Positions 1 to 12,200 of a stretch of DNA of 64,000 nt are shown piece by piece. Origin of the DNA: Pomphorhynchus laevis (lineage: Eukaryota; Acanthocephala; Palaeacanthocephala; Echinorhynchida; Pomphorhynchidae). The notes under the pieces are model-generated. The model searched no databases and was not told the DNA's origin. It saw only the letters and a list, made by a program, of their open reading frames with translations. The position numbers and the translations under genes are program-made. Location of the stretch: contig WNNJ02000350.1 in assembly GCA_012934845.2 (NCBI GenBank), positions 124,001 to 188,000 on the forward strand, in the 5' to 3' direction. The first letter of the stretch is position 1. Each line of letters starts with the position of its first letter.

Positions 1-235
1 ATTTCCGGCCATCGGATTCGCTTCGGAATTTATTAAGATTGATTCTTTTATAAGACGACGTTGCAAGTTGTTTTCAACACAGATAATCTTAGCTTTTCCA
101 AAGTCAATACCCATGATCGGTCGATAGAACGTGGTTGACAATAGCAGACGAGGAGTCACCCCGTTTTAGCGCATATCGATGCTGATAAATGCGCTTGGAG
201 AATGTTTGTCGGGTTTGTCCTACATAACCCGCGTC
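1..235 (-). mobile_element. Penelope-like element, GIY-YIG endonuclease fragment
   Basis: Read on the minus strand, this edge fragment encodes a GIY-YIG nuclease core: a Cys pair, then GYVGQT (the YIG half), a downstream arginine/histidine stretch (KRIYQHRY), a VNHVL motif, and the family ending RRLIKESILI. This order is that of the C-terminal endonuclease of Penelope-like retroelements. One reading-frame change separates the two halves, and the window edge cuts off the C-terminus. No RT domain is visible upstream, so it is a truncated copy. It differs from the GIY-YIG copies at 18.6, 20 and 55 kb and is probably a third PLE lineage. Confidence 0.6.
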
Positions 236-2050
236 ACAACATTGTGTCGATAATTATATTATAATATTGTAATATATTATTAATATTATCATATTATATT
301 ATGAGTACGTTTGCTGCGACAGAAAATAAGCATCGCTTTCCGTTTTTTTTTCGATTTCACATTTTTTGACAATTTTATTTGTAATATTTGTTTATTTAAA
401 AAAATTATTATCAAAAAAATTATATTATATTACAATATAATACTATAATATTAAAATATTATAAAAATATAATATAAACAATGTTATAAAAAATGAATTT
501 GAACTATTAATATAGTTTAAATTTATAGTATTAATAATATTATAGTAAAATTAATATAGTATACGAGCCCCATTCGAAAGTTCAGCAGAAAAATGTACGC
601 ATCGCGATAATGTACATATCGCAAATAATTTACAGAATTAAATAATATTATAATTATATAATATTATAATACTATAATATTTAAATATCATCAACATATA
701 ATATAATATAAACAATGTTATAAAAAATAAATTTAAACTATTAAGCAAAAATTTTTTATGGATGAATGTCATCCATGTAGGTAGTTCAGAATGATTCTGA
801 ACTAATAACATTATAGCGTGTTTGTTGAGCTGTAAATTATTTCAATGACTGTTTTGGTATGTTTAATGCCACATATTAAAGGTTAACATATTTTCAAAAT
901 TAAGGATGAAAATATTTTTCATCGAGTTAATGCTGATTTAAGATCTGCTGAATATTTTGATAGAATTACTTCCTTCTAAATTTTCTATTTATACCTTTTT
1001 ACAGGTTTGAAAGTATCAACAGAAGATGATATTATTAGATCAGTAAAAGGTACGTGTAAACTTATAAAAATGTTTTTATTGTTGCTTAAGCATACGAATG
1101 CATTTAGATTTATGGAAATTTAAAAGATTTTTAGTTCAAATTGACGGCAATATATCTGCAATCTGTAGTGAATTTTCAAACATTTTTAAGATACAAATTT
1201 ATACATTTTACAATGAAAAATCAACAAATTATAATATAGCAATGTTATAAATATCAGCAATATTATAAAAATATAATATTGTAATATTATATTATAATAT
1301 ATTATTATATTATTAATATTATTATATTATATAATATTATAAAACTATAATATTAAAATATTATCAAAATATAATCAATGTTATAAAACATAAATTTAAA
1401 CTATTAAGCAAAAACTTTTTATGGATGAATGTCATCCATGTAGGTAGTTCAGAATGATTCTGAACTAATAACATTATAGCGTGTTTGTTGAGCTGTAAAT
1501 TATTGTTTCGCATATTCCTAAAATGTCATCAAATAGTTGACGAAGTATTAAAAAGAATTTAAATTTCTTGAGGCACTACATTAATTATTAAAATTAACAA
1601 GGATATTATTCTAATACATCGTATATTTATTTTTTAGTTAATTCATTAAATTGATTTTTATCTTAAATTTCAATTAAATTTTTTTACTTTATCTGAATTA
1701 TTTTAAATTTTAATAGTAAATTTTATCGTTATATATAAATTGCATAAAATATTATATAATTATTTATCTTTATTTTCAATTATATAAAATTAGTAGACTC
1801 AGTTATCTGCATTAATTTGATTATTTTGAATAGCAGTCAGCTCATAAATGATTAGCATAGACAATGATTACATAAGCTAAAGATATAGTAAAATTAAAAT
1901 TCAAATAAAAGCAATATTTTAAATCAAACTACTTAAAAAAGAACCGAAGGTGTACAAAAGATAATTTTATTTTCAAATCACCTAATAGATTATAGTCTAA
2001 TAAGAAAGAAAAATTATTCAAGTCTAATAATTTATAATTTAAATTTATCA
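236..2050. other. AT-rich repeat debris, no gene
   Basis: About 1.8 kb of very AT-rich DNA with no credible coding exon. It holds two direct copies of a roughly 140-bp block (about 700-840 and 1366-1508) that contain a decayed PLE reverse-transcriptase tail. Bases 305-380 resemble 29129-29235, so the two share a repeat end. The stretch 1600-1830 resembles the PLE-B terminal segment and ends in the family signature GTAGACTCAGTTATCTG. Confidence 0.55.
700..1508 (+). repeat. Direct repeat with PLE-B RT-tail relic
   Basis: Two copies of about 140 bp (700-840 and 1366-1508) are nearly identical. Both contain the decayed nucleotide version of the PLE-B RT tail (compare 21721-21765) followed by the palindrome GTTCAGAATGATTCTGAAC (784-802 and its equivalent near 1447). 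The spacing of about 665 bp suggests a segmental duplication or tandem insertion. Confidence 0.5.
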
Positions 2051-2057
2051 TTTTAAT

Positions 2058-2548
2058 TAACTCGATTTGCCTTCACTTAATCCGCCTTCACTTTATTCGT
2101 CTTCCCTTTATCAGCCTTCACTTGACTTTGCTTCACTTGATTTCCCTTCACTTGATCCGCCTTCACTTGATTTTCCTTCACTTGATCCGCCTTCACTTGA
2201 CTTCGCTTCACTTGACTTCGCTTCACTTGACTTCGCTTCACTTGATCCGCCTTCACTTGACTTCGCTTCACTTGACTTCGCTTCACTTGATCCGCCTTCA
2301 CTTGACTTCGCTTCACTTGACTTCGCTTCACTTGATCCGCCTTCACTTGACTTCGCTTCACTTGACTTTCCTTCACTTGACTTCGCTTCACTTGATCCGC
2401 CTTCACTTGACTTTCCTTCACTTGACTTGCCTTCACTTGACTTGCCTTCACTTGACTTGCCTTCACTTGACTTTCCTTCACTTGACTTGCCTTCACTTGA
2501 CTTGCCTTCACTTGACTTTCCTTCACTTGACTTTCCTTCACTTGAACA
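2058..2548. repeat. 15-bp minisatellite
   Basis: About 30 head-to-tail 15-bp units built on CTTCACTTGA plus a variable five bases (CTTCG, TCCGC, CTTTC, CTTGC). Because 15 is a multiple of three and the unit lacks stops, frames stay open on both strands. Variant units are arranged in higher-order runs, a sign of local duplication. On the minus strand the array forms the repeat domain of the secreted-protein candidate at 2111-2749. Confidence 0.9.
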
Positions 2549-2749
2549 TTCCATTTTACACAGGCACGCAGGGCAAATAGTTTCCTTTCCTGAGCCAACA
2601 ATTTTGGAATGGCAAATTGGACATTCGCATATTTTAGCACAACCTCTGTCATCTAGTTCTCTTTTCAGATGTTTACCGTTAAACCATTGTATATAATACT
2701 GACTGCTTAAAGTGATAAATAAGAATTGAACTATGATAAAACGCATCAT
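2111..2749 (-). CDS. Candidate secreted Cys-rich protein with SSEGK repeats
   Basis: A single uninterrupted frame of 212 residues starting with two adjacent ATGs. Residues 1-17 look like a signal peptide: a basic residue, then a hydrophobic run (FIIVQFLFITL). Residues 37-68 hold eight cysteines in a mirror-symmetric spacing, CX3CXCX2C-X12-CX2CXCX3C, including CPIC and CPAC. Residues 69-212 are about 29 pentapeptides of the form SSE followed by GK, AK or GG. In this frame several unit variants are synonymous (GGC/GGA/GGG, AAG/AAA), which mildly supports it over the other two open frames. An AATAAA lies at 2097-2092, just after the stop. I recognise no family. It could be a silk-, glue- or venom-like secreted protein, or a chance frame across a minisatellite. 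The Cys domain is the best argument for a real gene. Confidence 0.45.
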   Translation of the reverse strand: MMRFIIVQFLFITLSSQYYIQWFNGKHLKRELDDRGCAKICECPICHSKIVGSGKETICPACLCKMECSSEGKSSEGKSSEGKSSEGKSSEGKSSEGKSSEGKSSEGKSSEGKSSEGGSSEAKSSEGKSSEAKSSEGGSSEAKSSEAKSSEGGSSEAKSSEAKSSEGGSSEAKSSEAKSSEAKSSEGGSSEGKSSEGGSSEGKSSEAKSSEG

Positions 2750-2782
2750 TTTACGGCAATATCAGACTGATGTATCTTTCGG

Positions 2783-2788
2783 TTTATA
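2783..2788 (-). promoter_or_regulatory. TATA-like box upstream of the secreted-protein candidate
   Basis: TATAAA on the minus strand 34 bp before the first ATG, with an arthropod-type initiator TCAGT at 2770-2766. Its A is only about 20 bp from the TATA, shorter than the usual 28-32 bp, so the pairing is weak evidence. Confidence 0.2.
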
Positions 2789-2789
2789 T

Positions 2790-3392
2790 TAAATACATGG
2801 TCTGAACAAAACGTTAACTGTGCATTTACGCAACACTCCTATAGACAAGAACCTAAGGTTTTTACAAATCCTAGTCTTAAGTAGCTATTTTCCATTGAAT
2901 GCAATACTCGAAACAGTATTTTATAAACTGTGAATTTTTGGTATTTACAACATTCTTTGTGCTCTGTATTAAGAGAATTACGTAACTTTTGCTGCGGTCA
3001 TAATTTTCATTACTATAAAATCTAAAAATAAAAAAATTAGTTTATTAATAAAATTCTAACGAAAGACGTTTTTGTTGTATTTACATTTTAGAAAAATTTG
3101 TATGTAAGAAAGTGTTAGAATATTATCGCCTTGAAATATTACCTGAAATTGTCATGCCTGAAAATCCTAAAAATAATATTTTTCATATTTTGTAAAATAT
3201 TATAAAAAATTAATTTTTATATTTTTTATAGTAAAGAATTATTTAATTAACCTATAATTGCATGTTATAATTCGATAATATAATATACAGTTTAGAAACT
3301 AATAATAAAGATTTTCTTAAGCAAAATAATACATGGATAAATGAGTCAATTTAAATAAAAAAAGTAAAAAAAGTCATAACAATTTCCTGACT
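2790..3392. other. Non-coding stretch
   Basis: AT-rich with short runs only. I see no gene, conserved exon or clear repeat boundary. Confidence 0.5.
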
Positions 3393-3431
3393 CTTCTGCT
3401 GACGTCTTCTACCAGAAGACATCAGCAGAAG
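3393..3431. repeat. 18-bp hairpin
   Basis: The arms 3393-3410 and 3414-3431 are complementary over 18 bp with one G/A difference and a three-base loop. It sits right at the edge of the LINE 3'-end fragment and may mark the insertion boundary. Confidence 0.7.
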
Positions 3432-3434
3432 CGC

Positions 3435-3730
3435 ATAATCAGTGCAGGTCCAGGGGTATTTGCGCCCCACAGCCGATCCAAGACACCGCCCTTCGACTGA
3501 ACCACCCGGGGTCATTCACCTCCCCCCGAAGAATCCAATCAAAGCTGACTATGTCGGGTAAACGTGATATGAGCAGCTTGAGAAACCTTAGCTTTTGCTC
3601 TAAGAAACGTACTCTAGAAAAGAAGACAAATCCTGGGATAGCCCGGATGCCCCAGAGGCGCACCTGGGTTTTCCCTATTAATAACAGATGCTGGGCCCGT
3701 TTCAGGGCCCAGTTTAAAAACTAATAAACC
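3435..3730 (-). mobile_element. Jockey-like LINE, 3'-end fragment
   Basis: The minus strand matches the downstream part of the RT ORF and 3' end of the LINE family seen at 9.3-12.8 kb and 32.0-35.5 kb, for example the segment shared with 32030-32330. Only about 300 bp remain, so this is a 5'-truncated or broken copy. Confidence 0.75.
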
Positions 3731-4194
3731 ATCGAAAGAGACCTAATGACTAAAACATGTACATTTTATAATTTAACAAAATATGCAATCTCCAAAACAG
3801 CGGCAAAATGAATGGCAGATATTTAATCAAAAGAAAATAAGCGGCCCTGCAAAAGCTGATTACTAGTTGATGATCTTAATAAATATTTCGTTAGATTTCA
3901 TGTATTAGTCGGGAACGGATTACAATATAAGTATTGATAATATTCCCTCGGCAACATACAAAATGTAGCAAAGTAGTTATCTTCTACTTAGTAGAAGATA
4001 ACTCAGATGGCTACGTTAGCCTTGCAAGCTCACAACAGCCCCAATTTGTAGTAAGCCGAGTTTATCCCATTTTAATAAAATTTCACAGTATCAGATTCAT
4101 CGCTCAAATTTTCTTCTATTTATTATAATAGAGAAGTAAAAACCAGCAAAATATTATTAAAATATTATATTTTAATAAATCAACAAAATGTTAT

Positions 4195-4560
4195 TAATAT
4201 AAATTTAAACTGTTAAGCAAAAATATTTTATGGATGGATAATAAATAATATAATTTGTATTAGAATAACATGCTAGATAATCAACAATATACAATATATT
4301 GAACAAGATACAATATATAATGGAATTTTATAATAGGAAATACATCATTAGCATGTATTTGGCCCCACTACTATGCTAGGTTGAGAAAAAGGTGCTGAAC
4401 CCTGGTAATATAGCTGTTACTCCTGATGACCTCTAATTCTAATTCTGATACAACGTCTGTTATTTATTAGTCAATTCATAAAAATTGACTTTTGTTATAT
4501 AAAGTTTCATATTATAATCATTTATTATTTATAATTATTTATTTTTTAATTTAAAAACTC
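4195..4560 (+). mobile_element. PLE-B tail and terminal segment fragment
   Basis: A decayed RT tail ending in the ATGGATGGATAATAAATAA block is followed by a GGCCCC-containing segment. Then comes the terminal stretch starting CTGATGACCTCTAAT, the same order as at 21730-21960. The far end (ACGTAGACTCAG) is missing, so this is a truncated PLE-B copy. Confidence 0.6.
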
Positions 4561-6020
4561 CTACTACGGATATGATCCTGAGCAAAAAAATCGTAAGGGC
4601 TTTAAAATATTTATAATAAAAATTATTATAAATAAAATATGAATGCATATTTATAAAGATATGTCGTTCTATTACATAAATTTTATCTTTATATTTTCAA
4701 AATTATTATTAAATATTTACAAAATATTTATATTATTTTTATATTTACAAAATTATTATTTTATCACAAATTGTATAAGTATAGTAAGTTATAAGGAAGT
4801 AAGGAGGAGATTATATACGTATAGTAATGATGTGATTTATAATAGGGAAGAACATTCATATCGATAACAAGCTATAATATCTGTGAGTGAATCTTAAAAC
4901 AATGCAAAATTCTTTACGGATTTAAAAATAAATTTGCTTGGGAATGCATGCCAAATAACATGTTTATTTTAATATCTAAAAATCCATATGGTAATCCACA
5001 AATAATTTACCATAAATACATATGGTAAATTATTATTTATGGACATCACAAATAATACTATAGTGACTACACTGTGTCATCAAAATTAAAAAACGGCCAT
5101 CGGCTACCATCGTAAAGTTGGTCTAAAAAAGTACATATGGTAATGCACAAATAATTTACCAACACATATGGTAATATATAAAGAATATTACTCAAATTAA
5201 TTTAATGTAAGTTGTGAATTTGGTGTCTTGACAGCAACTTTTATATAGCAGGAATCCCAAATCTAAATGTACCTGTGCCCGATTTATATTTTTAAGACAA
5301 ATGACTTGCAACTGCACTAAATCCTCTTTTTATAAGTATGATGCTGGAAACGGACCAACAATTTGCAAAAACCAAAGACCATGGTAAAAGCGTAAACATT
5401 TTATCCTCTAATAAATCCAATAAGGCCCTCTTTTTGTCTTCCAGCCCTCCTCCCTAATTTCTGTATAATCATCCATGCCCCCTTCTAAATTTTTCTTGGG
5501 CCCCACTTAGTTGGGTCCCTACCGTAGTTTGGGAAAAACAGCTTTTAAATTGTGTAATATACGCTGATAATTACACTCTCTTGTTTCTGAATACAGTTTC
5601 TAAATATGCTGTCTCTAAAATCCAACTATTCATTTTAGAATTAAAAAAATGCCATTCAACCTTTTTCTAAATCGCAGGTGTCCTCTTAACTTATACCCAT
5701 GCAACGGAAATATGCTAAAAAGGCTACCAATCCGTATTAAATAAACAATACATATTTGCTTTTACACATCGAGTAAGGGATCCAGATATGACCATTTATT
5801 TAAACTTATCGTCAGGTATGAGTTGAAACAATGTATCTTGATAAAAGCTATGATGAAAACATCATAGCTCTAAAACAGCAGAAAACGGTTCCAGTATATG
5901 TCATTAGGATAAGTAGTTGAATTGCTCATTTGTTGAACGTTTTGATCATATCGAATATCACTTTTCTTCTAGAAAGCATCCTTGTAACAAAGACAAAAAG
6001 GTGTATTAGGGTGTGTTAGT
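4561..6020. other. Non-coding repeat debris
   Basis: No gene seen. Bases 5039-5131 are an approximately 95-bp repeat with an inverted copy at 8118-8212. Around it the phrase CATATGGTAAT recurs near 4985, 5022, 5132 and 5163. The short ORF at 4643-4867 is low-complexity AT-rich translation and is not supported. Confidence 0.5.
5039..5131 (+). repeat. Dispersed repeat, inverted copy at 8118-8212
   Basis: About 95 bp that read almost base for base on the opposite strand at 8118-8212, including GGTCTAAAAA at one edge. The class is unknown; it may be the end of an unrecognised element. Confidence 0.65.
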
Positions 6021-6029
6021 TTAAGAATG

Positions 6030-6830
6030 CTGATAATCACCGCAACTGGTAATGTGGAGTATGCACCTGACTGTTAAAAATATAAACATCTAATCGGTAT
6101 ATGTGCAAAAGGTACGGATATGTGGTGCATGAATGAAGTATTCGACCGTTGCTCTACGAAGTGCGGCTTTAATCCAATGACCTGTTCTGTCGTTTAAATT
6201 ACCAATTCCATGTCGTAGCCACAATGGACGATTCAGCAGGTCGCGAAATCTACGTATCACTCCTAGTCGAAAATAGATGATGGATAAATTGATTCGCTTA
6301 CCGTATTTACAAAATGTGACAGCTAAACAGGATAGGGCAGGACAAGAGAAGTTTACTTAATAAAGTTATGATGACCTTAATGAGCATTTGACTTGGGTTA
6401 CTAGACCTTGAGATGAAAAGGAGTAATGTGAGTTTTTTAAAAATGATTTATTTTTACGTGGCAAATGTGTGTAGGCGCACGCTTACGAAAAAAATCGTAA
6501 TCATGTGTCGAGGAGGTGGGGTAAGAAAAGGAGGTATTTGAAAAAAAAATAAAACTAAATCATGAACCGAAAAGGTGTGAACGGAGGAGGTATTTGAATG
6601 TAATAAAATAGAAAGCGCGACCGACGTCGAGTAAGAGCTGATTTTAGACAAGTGCAGCGATAACGAGGAAGGATCCGCGAGTGGAATGTTTGGTCTCGCA
6701 ATTGGCATATATGGGGTCTTTATCTTTGGGACGTGGTCCCTGATGTCCTTTTCAAGACATTCTGAGCATTGCAGTTCCCGAGATCACGTCGCCTTATGTA
6801 CGGAATATAGTGGGTGTTGATATGCTGTGG
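6030..6830 (-). mobile_element. Jockey-like LINE, decayed ORF1/endonuclease copy
   Basis: On the minus strand, 6110-6430 matches the endonuclease region of the family (compare 33780-34050). Bases 6720-6830 match the ORF1 knuckle region near 8490-8560 and part of the endonuclease. Many frame changes and stops make it a relic. The ORF at 6454-6708 lies within it and is not a separate gene. Confidence 0.6.
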
Positions 6831-7039
6831 TAGAAATCGTGTAACGTATTGAGTATATGGATCGATTTAAGCTTACTAAAATAAGCTACTTTCAAATTCG
6901 ACTGATGTATGTTCAGTGAAAAAGTATCGAATGCTTCTCGTTACGTTGGTTTTTAAGCGGAATAAAAAATAGACCACAAGTTGAATATATATGTTAAGGG
7001 GATCTTGTTGGCGCCATTCCCAGCTTTGGAACTATCAAT

Positions 7040-8660
7040 CCCACTTATTTCGAAAAACTTGCAGTACTTGCGGGAAGATATCATCATGTCCATGACGTTT
7101 GGCTTATCAACCAGCTTTCTTTTGGAGTTTAATTGTTGTAGGTTTAATATCATCGAAGACAAAACCGATTGTTGAGTGCAACTGGAGTTATGACGTGCTA
7201 AATTGTTGTAAGGATAGAACATCAAAGATATGTTCCGTATTAGTTTTTCGACTTACAAGTATCCCGGTAGCTTGCGAAGAAAGATATGAATTGAATCGGG
7301 TCAAATTCTCACGACTTACAACAGGGAGTTGTCCGATAGCCGCTTGAAAGAGCGCCACTCTGACTTGATCAAAGTGGAACCTACCCCTCAGCAGGGTATA
7401 TTTCTCTCTATTCGCCAACGAAGTAGGTCTTACGAGGTGGTTAGTTGTTGGTGCGCCCGCTCAGTACAGAAGGGCTTAGTTAGCCACTTCTCACGTAGCA
7501 AAAAATGTAAAGGAGATAATTAGTTGTTGAGCAATAAAACGTCGGGGATGGTTGATTGTGAATAAGATAACCGTCCCTGGCTCTAGAGAATGCTGCTTTA
7601 ATCCAACGATCAGTTATGTGGTTGAAGTCACCAAAAATCATTCATAGTAGCTGGCTAATATACAATAAAAGAGGTCACAGTTATTGTGAATTTCCCCAGG
7701 TCGAATATAGATATTGGCCATGCTGTTGCGTTTATTGTTATTACAAAGTGTTATAACTAAACAAGACATGGCATGACATGAGTAATGTCCTGCCATTTCT
7801 GGGGGAGATTCAGTCTCCTGAAGGACTATAATATCTGCATCTCGACCAGATAAATGACTAAGAGCAGAAGCACCTTCCGAATCACACTGAAGAATCTTCA
7901 GTGAAAAAGGATTTAAGCTACTATCCATTGCGTTGATTTACGGGTGGGAGAGCGGCCCCACAGTCGGAGGCAGCAATGAAATTTCTTCTTCCACTGTCGA
8001 AACCTAGCGTTAGTGCACCTTTACCACCGGGCTAGTAAACAATTCATAATTTCCCATATCATTAATACATTCGGCATGAGCTTCTAAAAAAGTAGATTTA
8101 AAATCACCTCCGTTTTTGGATATTTTTAGACCAACTTTACGATGGTAGCCGCTGGCAGTTTTTTAATTTTGAGGACACAGTGTAGTCACTAGAGTATTAT
8201 TTGTGGATGTCATTTGAATAGCTAAACTTTGGAACAGTTTGGCCTGTTCAGCGACTTGGAGATCGATCGGTGCTCTTCAAGTTTTATTATAACGAGGTTG
8301 ATAAGAGGTTCCATCGAAACATGTTGCTAGAGGTTCCATCGTTTATATTCGAATTGGCCGCACTGGAAAAGAAAGTAGCTGAAACAGCATACTTCGTACC
8401 ATGTCTTTGTATGTAATCCTTGAAAACCTGACATTTTTTAGAATACGCGGGGTGATTCGTCTCGCAATTGGCACATATGGGTCTTTGTCGTTGGAAAGTG
8501 GTCCCTGATGTCCCTTTGTTAAGACATGTAGGGCATTGCAGTTCCCGAGAGCACGTCGATCATCAGTGCCCCTCTGATGACACTTCTGGCAGTGACGGTT
8601 AGTCTTATTATCCGAAGAGATATGATTAAAAATTAGATTAGATCCCAAAAATGGGTTAAG
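7040..8660 (-). mobile_element. Jockey-like LINE, decayed ORF1-endonuclease-RT copy
   Basis: Reading from 8660 downward, first comes an ORF1 zinc-knuckle remnant (CQKCHQRG, 8343-8648). Next is the apurinic-type endonuclease start (ILQCDSEGASAL, DADIIVLQE; 7638-7928), with the later NIYIRPGEIH motif. The stretch 7330-7450 matches the endonuclease-RT linker at 33540-33650 of the younger copy. Every domain is broken and much is deleted. The ~95-bp dispersed repeat at 8118-8212 interrupts it. Confidence 0.65.
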
Positions 8661-8804
8661 CTTTTTTGTCTTTTTTATGCTTTTTTGTTAAAACGTTTTC
8701 AAGTGTTGGGAGAAAATGATTGTTCTGAATCCCTTAGATCGCCTTATTTCAACGAAGCTTCAATATTGTTAATTTTGAGGGTTGTCGTGATGCTTTATAC
8801 CATC

Positions 8805-8875
8805 AAGAAGGGTTTGATCAGTTTTCATTAAGGGTTTGATCAGTTTTCATTTAGGATTTGATCAGTTTTCTACAG
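8805..8875 (+). repeat. Triplicated 23-bp repeat
   Basis: Three close tandem copies of GGGTTTGATCAGTTTTCAT with short spacers, probably from slippage inside the 5' part of the neighbouring LINE. Confidence 0.7.
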
Positions 8876-9299
8876 TATTCAACCGATTTTAGGGGGTAGA
8901 AATACTTATTTCTACCAAATTCGAGAAAATACTTATATACCAAATTCAAGAAAGATACTTATTTCAACCAAATTCGAGAGCTTCTTGATTGGTGAAGCTC
9001 TGATGATATATACAAATTACCATTAACATGAGTCTTAGTTGTGGCATCCATTGTATTCAAGAGGTCGTTATAGGACAAGTAAATATTTGATTCGTTTGAA
9101 TTTTGGATAAAAAAAAACAAATTTTGTTGAATCGTTTGAAGCTCCGTACTTGGGTTACTTTCACTTATGTAGCCATGTCTTTTTGAACATAATTAAGTTC
9201 CGTCAACTTATGTAGGTTACAACGCATCATGGTTTTTGGACGAATTTTTCTCTACTATAATGCAAAATCATGTGACAACATAAAAACAACTCAGCTGAA

Positions 9300-12200
9300 T
9301 ATTGTCGCTGCTGATACTACTTAGTGAACAAATACATACAGCGAACAAAACATGCAGTCGGAGCCTTCAAAGGTTGCAATTTCCAATGCAAATTTTCACA
9401 ATTTCCAAGGAGAGAATATGGTGGGTTTTGATACTTCTACAACGATAACTCGAACTACTAAGGTCAGTAACGTTTTGTGTTCATCAAATGATGGGAGGAA
9501 CTCCCTTCATCCCAATAATGAAGAACTTAATCATCATTAAACCTAAGAAACCTATAGCAAAACATCAGTTATACAATTCTTTTTTACGTGATTTTGCTAA
9601 AATTTACAAGAACAGAGTTCTTTTCAACAAAGTAAAACTTTTTCCAGGGGAGATTAAAATCTCCTTTGTATCTCCAGACCTACTAACTACTTATTCTGAC
9701 TATTTCTCAAATAATCTCAAAGAACAAGGGGATATAATTATTAAGCCTACTATGGCGTAATTAAAAATAAATAACCTTCCTTGCTCGTTAGAAGACGAAG
9801 ATAAAAAAGTACTTATGGATATATTCCAGGTTTCCAATCTACGACAATTACTGGGTAGGGATGGTAACCCTATACAGGTAGGATTCTGTTCCGCCTCTGT
9901 CGACAGAGCTGAAATTCTCTCTAAATCAGCATCAAACCCTTTCATGGAATTTAATCTACACTTTTCGATTGTGGACATTGACGAGTTCACCTACCCCCAC
10001 TGCAGCCGGTGTCACAAATGGGGGCACTGGGCCTCCAGCTGCAGTGGGACGCCCACATGTGGTTCGTGTGGATCCGCCACATGTTCTTCCCTTCCTCACA
10101 AGAGGCTAGAAAATTTCATCTTGATTGCCATTAGGCCCGTTAACACGAATCTTACAGTGCCAGCACCATCGATTATTCATATATCAAAGAAAGGGGGATG
10201 CTCGGCCCATATCGTCCCCCAATCAAGATCGGGAAGCTCCTCAAGAGCAAGAAAGAGGGAAATGAAGATATTGCCATGGGGCAAGTATCGACCCCTGATG
10301 GGGCTAGTGGCGGGAAGGGTAACCTTTTGGAACCTAGCTTTGTCTAGGTAGGCAATCCCCCATTCAACTAATTCATCGCAATGCAGAGAATTCGTGAGCT
10401 TTTTTCACTTAATGTCCTTCAGTGGAATTCGGGAGGTGCTTCTGCCCTTTGACTTTTATCTGGTAGAGATGCAGATGTTATTGTCCTTCAGGAGACGCAG
10501 TCTATCCGTCTGCTCCAGGACATTACTCAATTTATCCCAAAGCATATCAGTTCATACTATACTCCGTGCATAACCCCTCCTCACTCCTCTTCTTCTAAAG
10601 GACTTTTGACCTTAGTTAAGTGCTCCTTAAGGTCCTCCCTCCTATTTAACTACTCGTGTCCAGCCATGTCTTGCTTGGTAGTTTCACTCAGTAAGAACGG
10701 TAAACGCCTGAGTCTAGCCAATGTCTACATTCGTCCAGGGGAGATTCACAAGTACCGTGACCTCCTGGATGGTATTTTTGACAGCGTCTATGACTTGATA
10801 CTTGGAGACTTCAACGACAGAACTGGTCGTTGGATCAACGCAGCACTTCGCAGAGCTAGGAACGGTTATCTTATTCAAAAACCACCGTCCCCTACCTTTC
10901 ATTGCACATCAACAAATTCAATCCTCGACATTCTACTGCTTCACTCGAGGTGGTTGCTTAAACCCTTCTGTACGGAGCAGTCGCGCCAACAATTGTCCAC
11001 CTATCACGACCTAATTCGTTGGAGAATTGAGGAGGATACGTTGCTTAGAAGGAGGTTTCACTTTGATCCGGTCAGAGTGGCCCTCTTTTAGGCGGCTATC
11101 CAACTCTTTTCCATAATAGGAAATGAGAGTCCTACCGAATTTAATACCTACATCTTTTCGCAAGCTACCGCGATCTTATCGACTACATATAAAGGTCGTA
11201 TATATAACCCCACTTCGACGAATCTCAAGGTCCTAGCGAAACTGCCTAATCTCTCTAAAACCTCCCTAATCTCTCTGTTTCCGCCAGGCAGGCTCTCTCG
11301 AATGAATACTGGAGCACTAGATATAGGTTCCAGCTGAGTAGGATAGGACGAGTATTGCCCGACTTAATCCTTCTCAGTCTTCCTTTTAGAAGATTTTCAA
11401 GAAGGAGAAGTTTGTTTGCTGGAAGGATAGAGCATTGGGTTGGCTAGGGAATGTAGGTGTTGATAGAGTTTTGGAGGAGTCACTAGCTCTACACAACTAT
11501 GGAGCCACGCAATCACCTCAACCAATCCCGCCTTGGTGTAACTTCAGGAGTAGGGATTTATCTGTTACGGATATCCTTAACTCCTGGGGTCCACCCCCCG
11601 GGCACCTACAAATCCGTCGCTCCACTTTCTTCTCGGGTCTGCCAGCTTTTAACAGCTGATCAGAGAAGAGAGGTGGCCGTCACAATGCTTTTAGCCTCCC
11701 CATCCGATGTAGCAGGCATCAATATTAGTACGCGTGTTTTTATTCCTAAGAAAAATCCTGCTCATGCCCTAAAGATCTGCGACCCATTTCGATTCAAAAT
11801 GCCCTCGTGTCGATTTACGAAAAAGCGCTTGCGCGTAAAATCCGCGACCATCTGAGTAGGCGTAATTTGATCCCTGCAGGTTTTCATGAGTTCGTTAAAG
11901 GTCGCTCGGTCCATTCAGCAGTAGGTGAAGTGGAACAGTTTTGTCGGAAGAATAGCCATCGTTTAGTTGTGGCTGTTTTCCTTGACTTTGCTGCATTTGA
12001 CCGCATCTCCATTCCTTTTGTGATCTCTTCTCTCAGGTCCCTCGGGTTGCCTGCGAGAATTGTGAACAGGGCGAAGATTCTGCTGTACACCAAGCGATTT
12101 TACTATGAAGACGACCCTGATGCGCGTCAGTTCTACCCTATTACGGGTGTGCCTCAAGGTTCCCCACTTTCTCCTATCTTGTAGTTTGCTGCCTTCACTA

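Noticed and set aside
2067-2696. Plus-strand and alternative minus-strand frames across the 15-bp array
   Set aside because: A stop-free 15-bp unit keeps several frames open; only the minus frame 2749-2111 has a signal peptide and a Cys domain.
4643-4867. 74-codon frame as a small membrane protein
   Set aside because: Composition (Ile/Tyr/Phe/Lys) is that expected of random AT-rich DNA.
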